This document shows, in pieces, positions 16,424 through 25,128 of a DNA stretch of 64,000 bases. Source of the stretch: JAWQFO01 sp033436665 (GTDB lineage Bacteria; Pseudomonadota; Alphaproteobacteria; Rhodobacterales; Rhodobacteraceae); the NCBI RefSeq assembly GCF_033436665.1, contig NZ_JAWQFO010000005.1:62001-126000 (forward strand), in the 5' to 3' direction. Both the position numbers and the translations under genes were made by a program. Every line of letters begins with the position of its first letter. Positions within the stretch are counted from its first letter, which is position 1. The notes beneath the pieces are model-generated. The model had not been told where the DNA came from. It worked only from the letters and a program-made list of their open reading frames with translations, and made no database searches.

Positions 16424-17311
16424 TTACTTGATCAGCGGCAGAAGCGTTTCGGCGGTGATGCGCATCTGGTCGGCGTAGAAGGATTCCGTCAGCAGCGACG
16501 AGCCGTGGTCCTGGATGAACTGGAGCTGTTCCGGCGAGATATCGACCGGGTCGGTTTCGACCATGTCTGGGTATATCGCCGCCGGGGTCCGGTCGACGGG
16601 GGCCACGAATTCGTTGGTCAGCGCACCGTCATAGCCGATGTCCTTGAGCGTCGAGACGATCTTTGCCCAGTCGAGATGCCCGAGCCCTGCGGCAAAGCGG
16701 TTGTTGTCGGCGACGTGGAAATCGAACAGCCGGTCGCCGGCAAGACGGATCGCCTCGTAGATGTCGCTTTCCTCCATGTTAAGGTGGTAGGCGTCGAGGC
16801 AGACGCCGCATTCCGGGCTGACCGCATCTGCAAGCGCCAGCGCCTGTGCGCAGCGGTTGAAGAGGTAGGTCTCGAACCGGTTGAGCGGCTCCACGGCGAT
16901 CTTGACGCCTTTCTGCTGGGAATGGGCGAAGCATTCCCTGGTCGCGTCGACCACCCATTTCCATTCCTCTTCCGGCGTCGCATCCGGCACCACCTTTCCG
17001 ACCGTGGCCGGGACCAGCGTGACGATCTCGCCTTCGAGTTCGGAGACCATGGTGATCACGGATTTGACGTAGTCGACGGACTTGGCGCGCTGGCCCTCGT
17101 CCTTGGCGGCGAGGTTCCGGTCGCCGAGCGTCAGCGTCACCGCCCCCCAGCAGCGCATGCCCTCGTCCTTGAGCAGTTTCAGGGTTTCCTTGGTGTCGTA
17201 CTGGGTCGGCTCGCCCGAGATCTCGATCGATTCGTACCCGAACTGCTTGATCCGCCGCACCGTCGTTTCGATCGGCTCCGCACGCATCCAATTGTGTGTC
17301 GACAAGTGCAT
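16424..17311 (-). CDS. Sugar phosphate isomerase/epimerase (AP-endonuclease-2 fold), paralogue A
   Basis: This 295-residue TIM-barrel protein is of the D-tagatose 3-epimerase type. Its metal-binding tetrad is intact: E141 (EPLNRFETY), D173 (CLDAYHLN), H199 (DFHVADNN) and E234 (LTNEF). Such enzymes epimerise free ketoses or isomerise small hydroxy-carbonyl compounds. The frame is open to 17635, but ATG 17311 has GGGGAGGA about 7 bp upstream and the usual barrel start. It is the first gene of the minus operon isomerase-enolase family-gntR-dehydrogenase, and the operator at 17368-17378 lies 57 bp upstream. Confidence 0.88.
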   Translation of the reverse strand: MHLSTHNWMRAEPIETTVRRIKQFGYESIEISGEPTQYDTKETLKLLKDEGMRCWGAVTLTLGDRNLAAKDEGQRAKSVDYVKSVITMVSELEGEIVTLVPATVGKVVPDATPEEEWKWVVDATRECFAHSQQKGVKIAVEPLNRFETYLFNRCAQALALADAVSPECGVCLDAYHLNMEESDIYEAIRLAGDRLFDFHVADNNRFAAGLGHLDWAKIVSTLKDIGYDGALTNEFVAPVDRTPAAIYPDMVETDPVDISPEQLQFIQDHGSSLLTESFYADQMRITAETLLPLIK

Positions 17312-17367
17312 CTGTGTCCTCCCCTGACGGTCTGCCTTGTTGGCGAAGGGCCCGCCTTCGCGAATTC

Positions 17368-17378
17368 TGGTATGACCA
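17368..17378. promoter_or_regulatory. FadR-type operator, copy 3 (TGGTATGACCA)
   Basis: The core matches TGGTNNNACCA exactly and is extended to CTGGTATGACCAG, a near-perfect 13-bp palindrome. It lies 57 bp upstream of isomerase A on the minus strand. It shares the central ATG spacer with copy 4, so the two may have arisen by duplication of the intergenic region. Confidence 0.75.
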
Positions 17379-17523
17379 GATTGCGACGGATGCGGCAATG
17401 GCGTCAAGCGGCCAATTTGGCACCCATCAGGGTGAAAGTGATGCCTCCGCTGCGCATAGTTCCGCGATTTGCCCGAGATCCCCGGCGTCGGGTCGACCTT
17501 GACGCAGACAGTGAACTTGCATT

Positions 17524-17534
17524 TGGTATGACCA
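17524..17534. promoter_or_regulatory. FadR-type operator, copy 4 (TGGTATGACCA)
   Basis: The core is identical to copy 3. It ends 18 bp before the start codon of isomerase B (17553), close to where transcription would begin. A TTGACG at 17499-17504 upstream is a possible -35, but I cannot assign a convincing -10. Confidence 0.75.
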
Positions 17535-17552
17535 GATAGCACGGGAGGGCGC

Positions 17553-18401
17553 ATGCAGATCGGAATGAACATGTTCCTGTGGACGACCAACGTCGGTCGG
17601 GACCACGAGGAACTGCTTGCGGATATTCGCGCCACGGGGTTCGACGGGGTCGAGATCCCGGTGTTCGAGGGCGGCCCCGACGATTACGCCGGCCTTGCCC
17701 GGATGCTCGACGGTCTCGATCTCGACCGCACCGCCGTTTCGGCGCTGGGCGATCCCGCGTTCGACCTCGTTTCGGCGGACGCGCAGGTGCGGGCGGCTGC
17801 GGTCGCGCGGATGAAGGAGGTGGTCGATTGCACCGCCGCGCTTGGGGCGCAAGTCGTGGCCGGCCCATTGCATTCCGTGCTTGGCCAGTTCTCCGGCAGC
17901 GGCCCGACCGAGGACGAGTTGGAACGCGCCGCCAACAGCCTTCGGCAGGTGGGCGAACATGCCGCCGCGGCGGAGGTCATCGTGGCGCTGGAGGCGTTGA
18001 ACCGGTTCGAATGCTATCTGGTCAACACGATGGACGATCTGGCCGCGCTTCTGCGCCGGATCGAGCACCCGAACCTGCGCGCGATGTACGACACGTTCCA
18101 TGCCAATATCGAGGAGACCGACCCGCAGGGCGCATTGCGGCGCAACGCGGATGACGTGGTGCATATCCATATCTCCGAGAACGACCGCGGCGTGCCGGGA
18201 CGCGGCAACATTCCCTGGGACGAGACATTCGCCACCATCCGCGACATCGGCTATGACGGCTGGCTGACCATCGAATCCTTCGGGCGCGGTCTGCCGGATC
18301 TCGCCGCCGCCACCAAGGTCTGGCGCGATTTCGCGGAAAGTCCCGAGGCGGTCTATCGCGAGGGCTATGCCCATATCGCGGGCCACCTCGGCCGGCACTG
18401 A
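17553..18401 (+). CDS. Sugar phosphate isomerase/epimerase (D-tagatose 3-epimerase type), paralogue B
   Basis: This 282-residue barrel enzyme has metal ligands E147 (LEALNRFE), D180 (MYDTFHAN), H206 (HIHISEND) and E241 (TIESF). Each is exactly five residues before the equivalents E152, D185, H211 and E246 of Pseudomonas cichorii D-tagatose 3-epimerase, which supports ketose 3-epimerase or closely related chemistry. GGGAGGG lies just upstream of ATG. It is divergent from paralogue A across a 241-bp gap with two operators. Downstream it converges on the LysR gene with 3 bp between stops, so it is probably monocistronic. Confidence 0.88.
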   Translation: MQIGMNMFLWTTNVGRDHEELLADIRATGFDGVEIPVFEGGPDDYAGLARMLDGLDLDRTAVSALGDPAFDLVSADAQVRAAAVARMKEVVDCTAALGAQVVAGPLHSVLGQFSGSGPTEDELERAANSLRQVGEHAAAAEVIVALEALNRFECYLVNTMDDLAALLRRIEHPNLRAMYDTFHANIEETDPQGALRRNADDVVHIHISENDRGVPGRGNIPWDETFATIRDIGYDGWLTIESFGRGLPDLAAATKVWRDFAESPEAVYREGYAHIAGHLGRH

Positions 18402-18404
18402 CGC

Positions 18405-19310
18405 TCAGAGCCGCGCCATCACCTCCTGCATGACCTTCCGGGCGGCCTGCGAGAACTCGTGGTCGCGGTGGTGGATGATGAAGTAGGGCGTGACGCTGAT
18501 CTGTTGCCGCAGGTCCAGCGCCTCGAGTGCTACGTTCAGCGACGACCGGATGAGCAACTGCGCGACCTCGTGTGATTGCGGCGCGATGGCGGTCGAATTC
18601 TCGATCAACGCCAGCATGACCAGCAGCGACGAGGAACTGGTGATCATGCCGGGGATCGGGATGCCCGCCATGTGGAAGGCATTCTCGACCGCGGACCGGA
18701 TCGGGTTTCCGCGCTGCTGGATGATCCATTCGTAGTCGGCCATGTCGGCAAGGCCCAGCCCGCGCCGCCCGAGCAGCGGATGACCGCGATGCACCACCAG
18801 CGTCACCACTTCCGAGCGCGCCGGAAGCAGGCGGAAATGGCGCGTGTCGTAATCCGCCGGCGGTCGCGCGAGGATGAAGTCGAAACGGTCCTCCTCGAGC
18901 CCGCGAAAGAGGTCGGCGGAGGTTCCGACCTCGACCGTCGGCTCGATGTTGGGTGCCGTCGCGCGGACGTTTCGAAGTGCGGGAACCAGCGTGCCCGCCG
19001 CCGGTCCGGTGACGGAACCGACGCGCACGGTCCCGACGCGGCCATCGCGGACGTCGGTGACCTCGGTTTCCAGCGCGTCGAACTCGGCGAGGATCGCGCG
19101 GGCGCGTCGGACGAAGATGCCGCCGACCTCGGTCAGCTCCATGCCTTTCGGATGACGCCGGAACATCGGGCCGCCCGCCGTCCTCTCGAGGTCGGACAGC
19201 ATCCGCGAGGCCGCCGGCTGCGACATGCCCATCGCATCCGCGGCGGCCTGGAGCTTGCCGGTCTCCGCCACCCGGATCAGCAGGCGCATCTGGTTGGGTT
19301 TGAGCAGCAT
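18405..19310 (-). CDS. gbpR: LysR-family regulator (GbpR-like)
   Basis: This 301-residue LysR protein has its helix-turn-helix at about residues 18-40 (LQAAADAMGMSQPAASRMLS), then a linker helix and a two-lobed effector-binding domain. It is divergent from chvE. In Agrobacterium, GbpR is a LysR regulator next to chvE that responds to sugars; the same arrangement and similarity in the N-terminal region (MRLLIRVAETGKLQAAA) support the name. Its start codon lies 12 bp from a dyad in the shared control region, which suggests autoregulation. Confidence 0.85.
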   Translation of the reverse strand: MLLKPNQMRLLIRVAETGKLQAAADAMGMSQPAASRMLSDLERTAGGPMFRRHPKGMELTEVGGIFVRRARAILAEFDALETEVTDVRDGRVGTVRVGSVTGPAAGTLVPALRNVRATAPNIEPTVEVGTSADLFRGLEEDRFDFILARPPADYDTRHFRLLPARSEVVTLVVHRGHPLLGRRGLGLADMADYEWIIQQRGNPIRSAVENAFHMAGIPIPGMITSSSSLLVMLALIENSTAIAPQSHEVAQLLIRSSLNVALEALDLRQQISVTPYFIIHHRDHEFSQAARKVMQEVMARL

Positions 19311-19322
19311 GCCGCGTGGTTC

Positions 19323-19361
19323 GACTATATCGTTTTTGTTATGCAGATTTTCGATATTGTC
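19323..19361. promoter_or_regulatory. Dyad in the gbpR-chvE control region
   Basis: Arms GACTATATCG (19323-19332) and CGATATTGTC (19352-19361) match as an inverted repeat in 9 of 10 positions, separated by 19 bp. The segment is strikingly AT-rich against its surroundings. It is the best candidate for the binding site of the LysR regulator. I could not place -35/-10 boxes for chvE with confidence. Confidence 0.5.
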
Positions 19362-19470
19362 ATTTTACAGGTATGTAAAGCGGGTGTAGGCCACGGGGCG
19401 GATCGCGTTATCCGTTTCGAAAGAAAATGAGGTCCGCCCAACGCGCGGACCCGGTTCTCGGGAGGAACCA

Positions 19471-20526
19471 ATGAAACTCAAGCATCTTCTGGCCACCGCT
19501 GCGGCCACACTCGTCATGTCCTCGGCCGCGTTTGCCGAGGGCACCGTCGGCATCGCGATGCCGACCAAGTCTTCTGCGCGCTGGATCTCCGACGGCGACT
19601 CGATGGTCGAACAGTTCCAGGCCGCGGGCTTCGAGACCGACCTGCAATACGCCGAGGACGATATTCCGAACCAGCTTGCCCAGATCGAGAACATGATCAC
19701 CAAGGGCGTCGACGCGCTGGTGATCGCGGCCATCGACGGGACCACCCTGTCGAATGCGCTCGAGAACGCGGCGGCCAGCGGCATCAAGGTCATCGCCTAC
19801 GACCGCCTGATCCGCGACAGCGAGAACGTCGACTATTACGCCACCTTCGACAACTTCAAGGTCGGCGTGCAGCAGGCGACGAGCTTGGTGAGCGGCCTCG
19901 AAGAGCGTTTCCCCGACCAGTCGCCTTGGAATGTCGAGCTGTTCGGCGGCTCGCCCGACGACAACAACGCCTACTTCTTCTATGACGGCGCAATGTCGGT
20001 ACTCCAGCCGATGATCGACGAGGGCAAGATCGAGATCGTCTCGGGCCAGACCGGCATGGACACGGTCGGAACGCTGCGCTGGGACGGCGCGGTGGCGCAG
20101 GCGCGGATGGATAACCTTCTGTCGGCACATTACACCGACCAGCAGGTGCACGGCGTGCTCTCGCCCTACGACGGGCTTTCCATCGGCATCCTGTCCTCGC
20201 TCAAGGGCGTCGGCTACGGCTCGGGCGATCTTCAGATGCCGATCGTGAGCGGCCAGGACGCCGAGGTGCCGTCGGTCAAGTCGATCCTCGCGGGCGAGCA
20301 GTACTCGACCGTCTTCAAGGACACGCGCGAACTTGCGCGGGTGACCGTGGGCATGGTCGAGGCAGTTCTCGGCGGCGGCGAGCCCGAGATCAACGATACC
20401 GAGACCTACGACAACGGCGTCAAGGTCGTGCCGTCCTACCTGCTCGAGCCGGTGTCGGTCGATGCCTCGAACTGGGAAGAGATCCTGGTGGGCTCCGGCT
20501 ACTACAGCAAGGACCAGATCGAGTAA
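19471..20526 (+). CDS. chvE: Multiple-sugar-binding periplasmic protein ChvE
   Basis: This 351-residue periplasmic receptor has a signal peptide of about 22 residues (core LLATAAATLVMSSAAFA) and a type-1 (LacI-like) sugar-binding fold. The mature start GTVGIAMPTKSSARWISDG and the segment YAEDDIPNQLAQIENMITKG are typical of ChvE. ChvE proteins bind L-arabinose, D-galactose, D-glucose and related aldoses. GGAGG lies 5 bp before ATG. The downstream ATPase and permease genes complete the importer, and the catabolic genes that follow fit L-arabinose and D-galactose. Confidence 0.93.
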   Translation: MKLKHLLATAAATLVMSSAAFAEGTVGIAMPTKSSARWISDGDSMVEQFQAAGFETDLQYAEDDIPNQLAQIENMITKGVDALVIAAIDGTTLSNALENAAASGIKVIAYDRLIRDSENVDYYATFDNFKVGVQQATSLVSGLEERFPDQSPWNVELFGGSPDDNNAYFFYDGAMSVLQPMIDEGKIEIVSGQTGMDTVGTLRWDGAVAQARMDNLLSAHYTDQQVHGVLSPYDGLSIGILSSLKGVGYGSGDLQMPIVSGQDAEVPSVKSILAGEQYSTVFKDTRELARVTVGMVEAVLGGGEPEINDTETYDNGVKVVPSYLLEPVSVDASNWEEILVGSGYYSKDQIE

Positions 20527-20544
20527 TCGAGGAAGTGAAACCGG

Positions 20545-20564
20545 CGGCCCGCTGCGGCGGGCCG
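20545..20564 (+). other. Stem-loop between chvE and gguA
   Basis: A perfect 8-bp stem (CGGCCCGC / GCGGGCCG) with a 4-nt loop starts 18 bp after the chvE stop. It has no T-run. This is the classic place for an element that keeps receptor mRNA more abundant than that of the membrane components. Confidence 0.65.
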
Positions 20565-20583
20565 TTCCGGGCAGGGGGCGATC

Positions 20584-22104
20584 ATGACAGCGCTGCTGGA
20601 AATGCGGTCGATCAGCAAGGAATTTCCGGGCGTCAAGGCGCTCGATAATGTCACGCTGTCGGTCGCGAAGGGCGAGATCCACGCCGTCGTCGGCGAGAAC
20701 GGCGCCGGCAAGTCGACCCTGATGAAGGTGTTGTCGGGCATCTACCCGCATGGCACTTACGACGGCGAGATCCACTATGACGGCGCCGAGGCGCGGTTCG
20801 GCGGGATCGCCGACAGCGAGCGCGACGGCATCATCATCATCCACCAGGAGCTCGCGCTCGTGCCGCTCCTGTCGATCGCCGAAAACCTGTTCCTCGGGAA
20901 CGAGATCGCCACCGGCGGCATCATCGACTGGCACGAAACCAACCAGCGCACTGAAGGGTTGCTGCGCAAGGTCGGCCTGCTCGAAAGCCCGACGACGCTG
21001 GTGGATTCGCTGGGCGTCGGCAAGCAGCAGCTGGTCGAGATCGCCAAGGCGCTGTCCAAGGAGGTGCGGCTGCTGATCCTTGACGAGCCGACCGCGGCGC
21101 TTTCGGAAGCCGACAGCGCGAAGCTGCTGGACCTGATGCTGGAGCTCAAGACGCAAGGTGTGACGCAGATCATCATCAGTCACAAGCTGAACGAGGTGCG
21201 GCGCGTGGCCGATACGGTCACCGTGATCCGCGACGGCTCGACCATCTCGACGCTCGACGCGCAGAAGGAAAAGATCACCGAAGACCGCATCGTGCGCGAC
21301 ATGGTGGGCCGCGACATGGCGCACCGCTACCCCGAGCGCCAGCGCGTGGCAGGCAAGGAGCTCATGGTGGTGCGCGACTGGAACGTCTGGCACCCCGAGC
21401 ATGGCGACCGGCAGGTGATCCACGATGTCGGCTTTACCGTGCGCGCGGGCGAGGTCGTCGGCATCGCGGGGCTGATGGGCGCGGGTCGTACGGAGCTGGC
21501 GATGAGCCTTTTCGGACGGGCCTACGGGCGCAACGTCACGGGCACGGTGGAAATCGACGGCGCGCCTGCGGACGTTAGCACCATCGACCGGGCGATCGCC
21601 GCGGGGCTCGCCTATGTCACCGAGGACCGCAAGAGCCTCGGCCTCGTCATCGACGAGACGATCCAGAAGAACGTGACGCTTGCGAACCTGTCCGGCGTGT
21701 CCTCGGGCGGGGTGCTGAACGAGCGCGAGGAGACCCGCGTCGCCGAACGCTACCGCAAGGCGATGAACATCCGCACGCCGAGCGTCTTTCAGAAGGTCGT
21801 GAACCTTTCGGGCGGCAACCAGCAGAAGGTGGTGCTATCGAAATGGCTCTTTTCCGAGCCGGAGGTGCTGATCCTCGACGAACCGACGCGCGGCATCGAC
21901 GTGGGTGCCAAGTTCGAAATCTACGGAATCATCAACCAGCTCAGCGCGGACGGCAAAGGGGTCGTGATGATCTCGTCGGAACTGCCCGAGCTGCTGGGCA
22001 TGTGCGACCGCATCTACGTGATGAACGAAGGCCGCTTCGTTGGCGAACTGGACGCCGCGGAAGCCAGCCAGGAACGCATCATGTCGATGATCGTGACCGA
22101 ATAG
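20584..22104 (+). CDS. gguA: Multiple-monosaccharide ABC transporter ATPase (GguA/MmsA)
   Basis: The 506-residue protein has two ABC domains in tandem. The first has Walker A GENGAGKST (residues 37-45) and Walker B LLILDEPTAAL. The second has a degenerate P-loop (GLMGAGRTE) but keeps the signature LSGGNQQKV and Walker B ILDEPTRGID. This asymmetry is normal for the monosaccharide (CUT2) importer class. It couples ATP hydrolysis to import of sugars delivered by ChvE and lies 57 bp downstream of chvE. Confidence 0.93.
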   Translation: MTALLEMRSISKEFPGVKALDNVTLSVAKGEIHAVVGENGAGKSTLMKVLSGIYPHGTYDGEIHYDGAEARFGGIADSERDGIIIIHQELALVPLLSIAENLFLGNEIATGGIIDWHETNQRTEGLLRKVGLLESPTTLVDSLGVGKQQLVEIAKALSKEVRLLILDEPTAALSEADSAKLLDLMLELKTQGVTQIIISHKLNEVRRVADTVTVIRDGSTISTLDAQKEKITEDRIVRDMVGRDMAHRYPERQRVAGKELMVVRDWNVWHPEHGDRQVIHDVGFTVRAGEVVGIAGLMGAGRTELAMSLFGRAYGRNVTGTVEIDGAPADVSTIDRAIAAGLAYVTEDRKSLGLVIDETIQKNVTLANLSGVSSGGVLNEREETRVAERYRKAMNIRTPSVFQKVVNLSGGNQQKVVLSKWLFSEPEVLILDEPTRGIDVGAKFEIYGIINQLSADGKGVVMISSELPELLGMCDRIYVMNEGRFVGELDAAEASQERIMSMIVTE

Positions 22105-22117
22105 AAAGCCGGAACCT

Positions 22118-23353
22118 ATGGAACAGACAGCCACATCGCAGGGCGGCGGCACCACGCAAAGCATCGGTGCCTACCTGCGCAGCAATCTTCGGGAGTACGG
22201 GCTGCTGATCGCGCTTATCGGGATCATGGTCTTCTTCCAGATCGTGACCGACGGCACGCTGCTGCGCGCGGTCAACATCACCAACCTGCTGCTTCAGAAC
22301 AGCTATATCATCATCATGGCGCTGGGCATGCTCATCGTCATCGTGTCGGGCAACATCGACCTGTCGGTGGGCTCGGTCATGGGGTTCATCGGCGCGCTAG
22401 CGGCCGTGATGATCGTGAACTGGGGCATGGGTGTGCTGATCACCATGCTGGCCTGTCTCGTGGTCGGCGGCATGATCGGCGCGGCGCAGGGCTATTTCGT
22501 GGCCTACTGGAAGATCCCGTCTTTCATCGTGACGCTGGCGGGGATGCTGGTCTTCCGGGGCTGTTCGCTCTGGCTGCTCGAAGGCCAGTCGGTGGGACCG
22601 TTCCCGCGCGAGTTCCAGATGATCGCCAACGGCTTCGTTCCGGATGTCTTCCCCGAAGGCCTTGGCGCGGGTCTCGCCACGCTGTTTGCAGAACGTCAGT
22701 TCAACGTGCTGGCGCTGCTGACCGGCCTCGTCGCCGCAGCTGTGATCGTCTGGATGGGCATGCGCCAGCGCGCGCGCAACAAGGCCTACGGGATCGAGGA
22801 CGAGCCGCGCGCATTCTTCGTGACGCGCAACGCGATTGTTGCCGTGGCGCTGGTCTTCATCTGCTACAAGCTCGCGACCTTCCGCGGCCTGCCCAACGTG
22901 CTGATCACGATGGGCGTGCTGACGATCATCTACGCCTTCATCACCGAGAAGACGACGCTGGGGCGCCGGGTCTACGCGCTGGGCGGCAACGAGAAGGCGG
23001 CGAAGCTGTCCGGCATCCGCACCGAGCGCCTGACTTTTCTTGCCTTCACCAACATGGGCGTGCTCGCCGCCGTCGCCGGGCTGGTCTTCGCTGCGCGCCT
23101 GAACACGGCGACGCCGAAGGCGGGCTTTGCGCTCGAACTCGATGTGATCGCGGCGGTCTTCATCGGCGGCGCCTCGATGTCCGGCGGCGTCGGCAAGATT
23201 GTCGGTGCCGTGGTGGGCGCGTTCCTGATGGGCGTGCTCAACAACGGCATGTCGATCATGGGCATCGGCATCGACTACCAGCAGGTCATCAAGGGCCTCG
23301 TGCTGCTCGCTGCGGTGTTCTTCGACGTCTACAACAAGAGCAAGCAGAGCTGA
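22118..23353 (+). CDS. gguB: Multiple-monosaccharide ABC transporter permease (GguB/MmsB)
   Basis: This 411-residue inner-membrane permease of the CUT2 class has about ten membrane segments. The family motif NIDLSVGSVMGF lies near residue 83 and GGNEKAAKLSGI near 288. It is longer than RbsC (about 320) because of an extra loop in the middle, as is typical of GguB. It starts 13 bp after gguA; the dehydratase gene follows 29 bp downstream, so transport and catabolism are probably one transcript. Confidence 0.92.
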   Translation: MEQTATSQGGGTTQSIGAYLRSNLREYGLLIALIGIMVFFQIVTDGTLLRAVNITNLLLQNSYIIIMALGMLIVIVSGNIDLSVGSVMGFIGALAAVMIVNWGMGVLITMLACLVVGGMIGAAQGYFVAYWKIPSFIVTLAGMLVFRGCSLWLLEGQSVGPFPREFQMIANGFVPDVFPEGLGAGLATLFAERQFNVLALLTGLVAAAVIVWMGMRQRARNKAYGIEDEPRAFFVTRNAIVAVALVFICYKLATFRGLPNVLITMGVLTIIYAFITEKTTLGRRVYALGGNEKAAKLSGIRTERLTFLAFTNMGVLAAVAGLVFAARLNTATPKAGFALELDVIAAVFIGGASMSGGVGKIVGAVVGAFLMGVLNNGMSIMGIGIDYQQVIKGLVLLAAVFFDVYNKSKQS

Positions 23354-23382
23354 CGCCTGCACGGCAAGAAGGAGACTCCGGA

Positions 23383-25128
23383 ATGGCGTTCGAACCCAAG
23401 GAATGGCCGCGCAAGCTGCGGTCGCAGGAGTGGTACGGCGGCACCTCGCGCGACACGATCTATCACCGCGGCTGGCTGAAGAACCAGGGCTATCCGCACG
23501 ACCTGTTCGACGGGCGTCCGGTGATCGGGATCATGAATACCTGGTCCGATCTGACGCCCTGCAACGGGCACCTGCGCGAGCTGGCCGAGAAGGTGAAGGC
23601 CGGTGTCTGGGAGGCGGGGGGCTTTCCACTCGAGGTGCCGGTGTTCTCGGCCTCGGAAAACACCTTCCGCCCGACGGCGATGATGTTCCGCAACCTCGCC
23701 GCGCTGGCGGTCGAGGAACAGATGCGCGGCCAGCCGATCGACGGCGCGGTGCTGCTGGTGGGCTGCGACAAGACCACGCCGTCGCTGCTGATGGGTGCGG
23801 CCTCGACCGACATCCCGTCCATCGTCGTGACCGGCGGGCCGATGCTGAACGGCTGGTTCCGGGGTGAACGGGTCGGGTCGGGCACGCATCTGTGGCGCTT
23901 TTCCGAGGCGGTGAAGGCGGGCGAGTTCAGCCAGGAGGATTTCCTCGAGGCCGAGGCGGCGATGTCGCGCTCGTCGGGGACCTGCAACACGATGGGTACG
24001 GCCTCGACGATGGCCTCGATGGCCGAGGCGCTGGGCATGGCGCTCTCTGGCAACGCGGCGATCCCTGGTGTCGACAGCCGGCGGCGCGTGATGGCGCAGC
24101 TGTCCGGGCGGCGCATCGTGCAGATGGTCAAGGATGACCTCAAGCCATCGGACGTCATGACCAAAGAGGCCTTCGAGAACGCGATCCGCACCAACGGGGC
24201 GATCGGCGGCTCGACCAACGCGGTCGTTCACCTGCTGGCGCTGGCAGGCCGGGTCGGGGTCGACGTGACGCTGGACGACTGGGATCGGCTGGGCCGGGAT
24301 GTCGCGACCATCGTGAACCTGATGCCCTCGGGCAAGTACCTGATGGAGGAGTTCTTCTACGCGGGTGGTCTCCCGGTCGTGCTGAAACGCCTCGGCGAGG
24401 GCGGGCAGTTGCACAAGGACGCGCTGACCGTCTCGGGCACGACGATCTGGGACGAGGTCAAGGATGTCACCAACTGGAACGAGGACGTGATCCTGCCTCT
24501 CGAGAAGGCGCTGACCCGGCAGGGCGGCATCGCTGTGCTGAAAGGCAACCTCGCGCCGAAGGGGGCGGTTCTGAAACCCTCGGCGGCGACCAAGGAGCTG
24601 ATGACCCACAAGGGCCGGGCCGTCGTCTTCGAGGACATCGACGACTACAAGGCCAAGATCAACGACGACGCGCTCGACATCGACGAGACCTGCATCATGG
24701 TGCTCAAGAACTGCGGGCCGCGCGGCTATCCGGGCATGGCCGAGGTCGGCAACATGGGCCTGCCGCCGAAGATCCTGAAAAAGGGCATCACCGACATGGT
24801 GCGGATCTCGGACGCGCGCATGTCCGGCACCGCCTACGGCACGGTCGTACTGCACACCTCGCCCGAGGCCGCGGCAGGTGGCCCGCTGGCGGTGGTGCGC
24901 GACGGCGACACGATCGAGATCGACGTGCCGAACCGCAAGCTGCACCTCGACGTGTCCGACGAGGAGATCGCGGAACGGATGAAGTCCTGGGCTCCGCCCG
25001 AGCATGAAGAAGCCGTTTCGGGCTACGCCTGGTTACACCAGGAGCATGTGCAGGGTGCCGATACCGGGGCAGACCTCGACTTTCTGAACGGCTGCCGTGG
25101 CTCGGCGGTCGGGAAGGACTCGCATTGA
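23383..25128 (+). CDS. IlvD/Edd-family sugar-acid dehydratase, probably L-arabinonate dehydratase
   Basis: This 581-residue Fe-S dehydratase should convert L-arabinonate to L-2-keto-3-deoxyarabinonate. Three cluster-ligand cysteines are visible at C60 (TPCNGH), C128 (GCDKT) and C201 (GTCNTMG). They match C59, C127 and C200 of the Rhizobium leguminosarum arabinonate dehydratase with a one-residue shift. Related enzymes act on D-xylonate or D-fuconate; the downstream genes favour L-arabinonate. Its stop overlaps the next start by TGATG. Confidence 0.85.
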   Translation: MAFEPKEWPRKLRSQEWYGGTSRDTIYHRGWLKNQGYPHDLFDGRPVIGIMNTWSDLTPCNGHLRELAEKVKAGVWEAGGFPLEVPVFSASENTFRPTAMMFRNLAALAVEEQMRGQPIDGAVLLVGCDKTTPSLLMGAASTDIPSIVVTGGPMLNGWFRGERVGSGTHLWRFSEAVKAGEFSQEDFLEAEAAMSRSSGTCNTMGTASTMASMAEALGMALSGNAAIPGVDSRRRVMAQLSGRRIVQMVKDDLKPSDVMTKEAFENAIRTNGAIGGSTNAVVHLLALAGRVGVDVTLDDWDRLGRDVATIVNLMPSGKYLMEEFFYAGGLPVVLKRLGEGGQLHKDALTVSGTTIWDEVKDVTNWNEDVILPLEKALTRQGGIAVLKGNLAPKGAVLKPSAATKELMTHKGRAVVFEDIDDYKAKINDDALDIDETCIMVLKNCGPRGYPGMAEVGNMGLPPKILKKGITDMVRISDARMSGTAYGTVVLHTSPEAAAGGPLAVVRDGDTIEIDVPNRKLHLDVSDEEIAERMKSWAPPEHEEAVSGYAWLHQEHVQGADTGADLDFLNGCRGSAVGKDSH

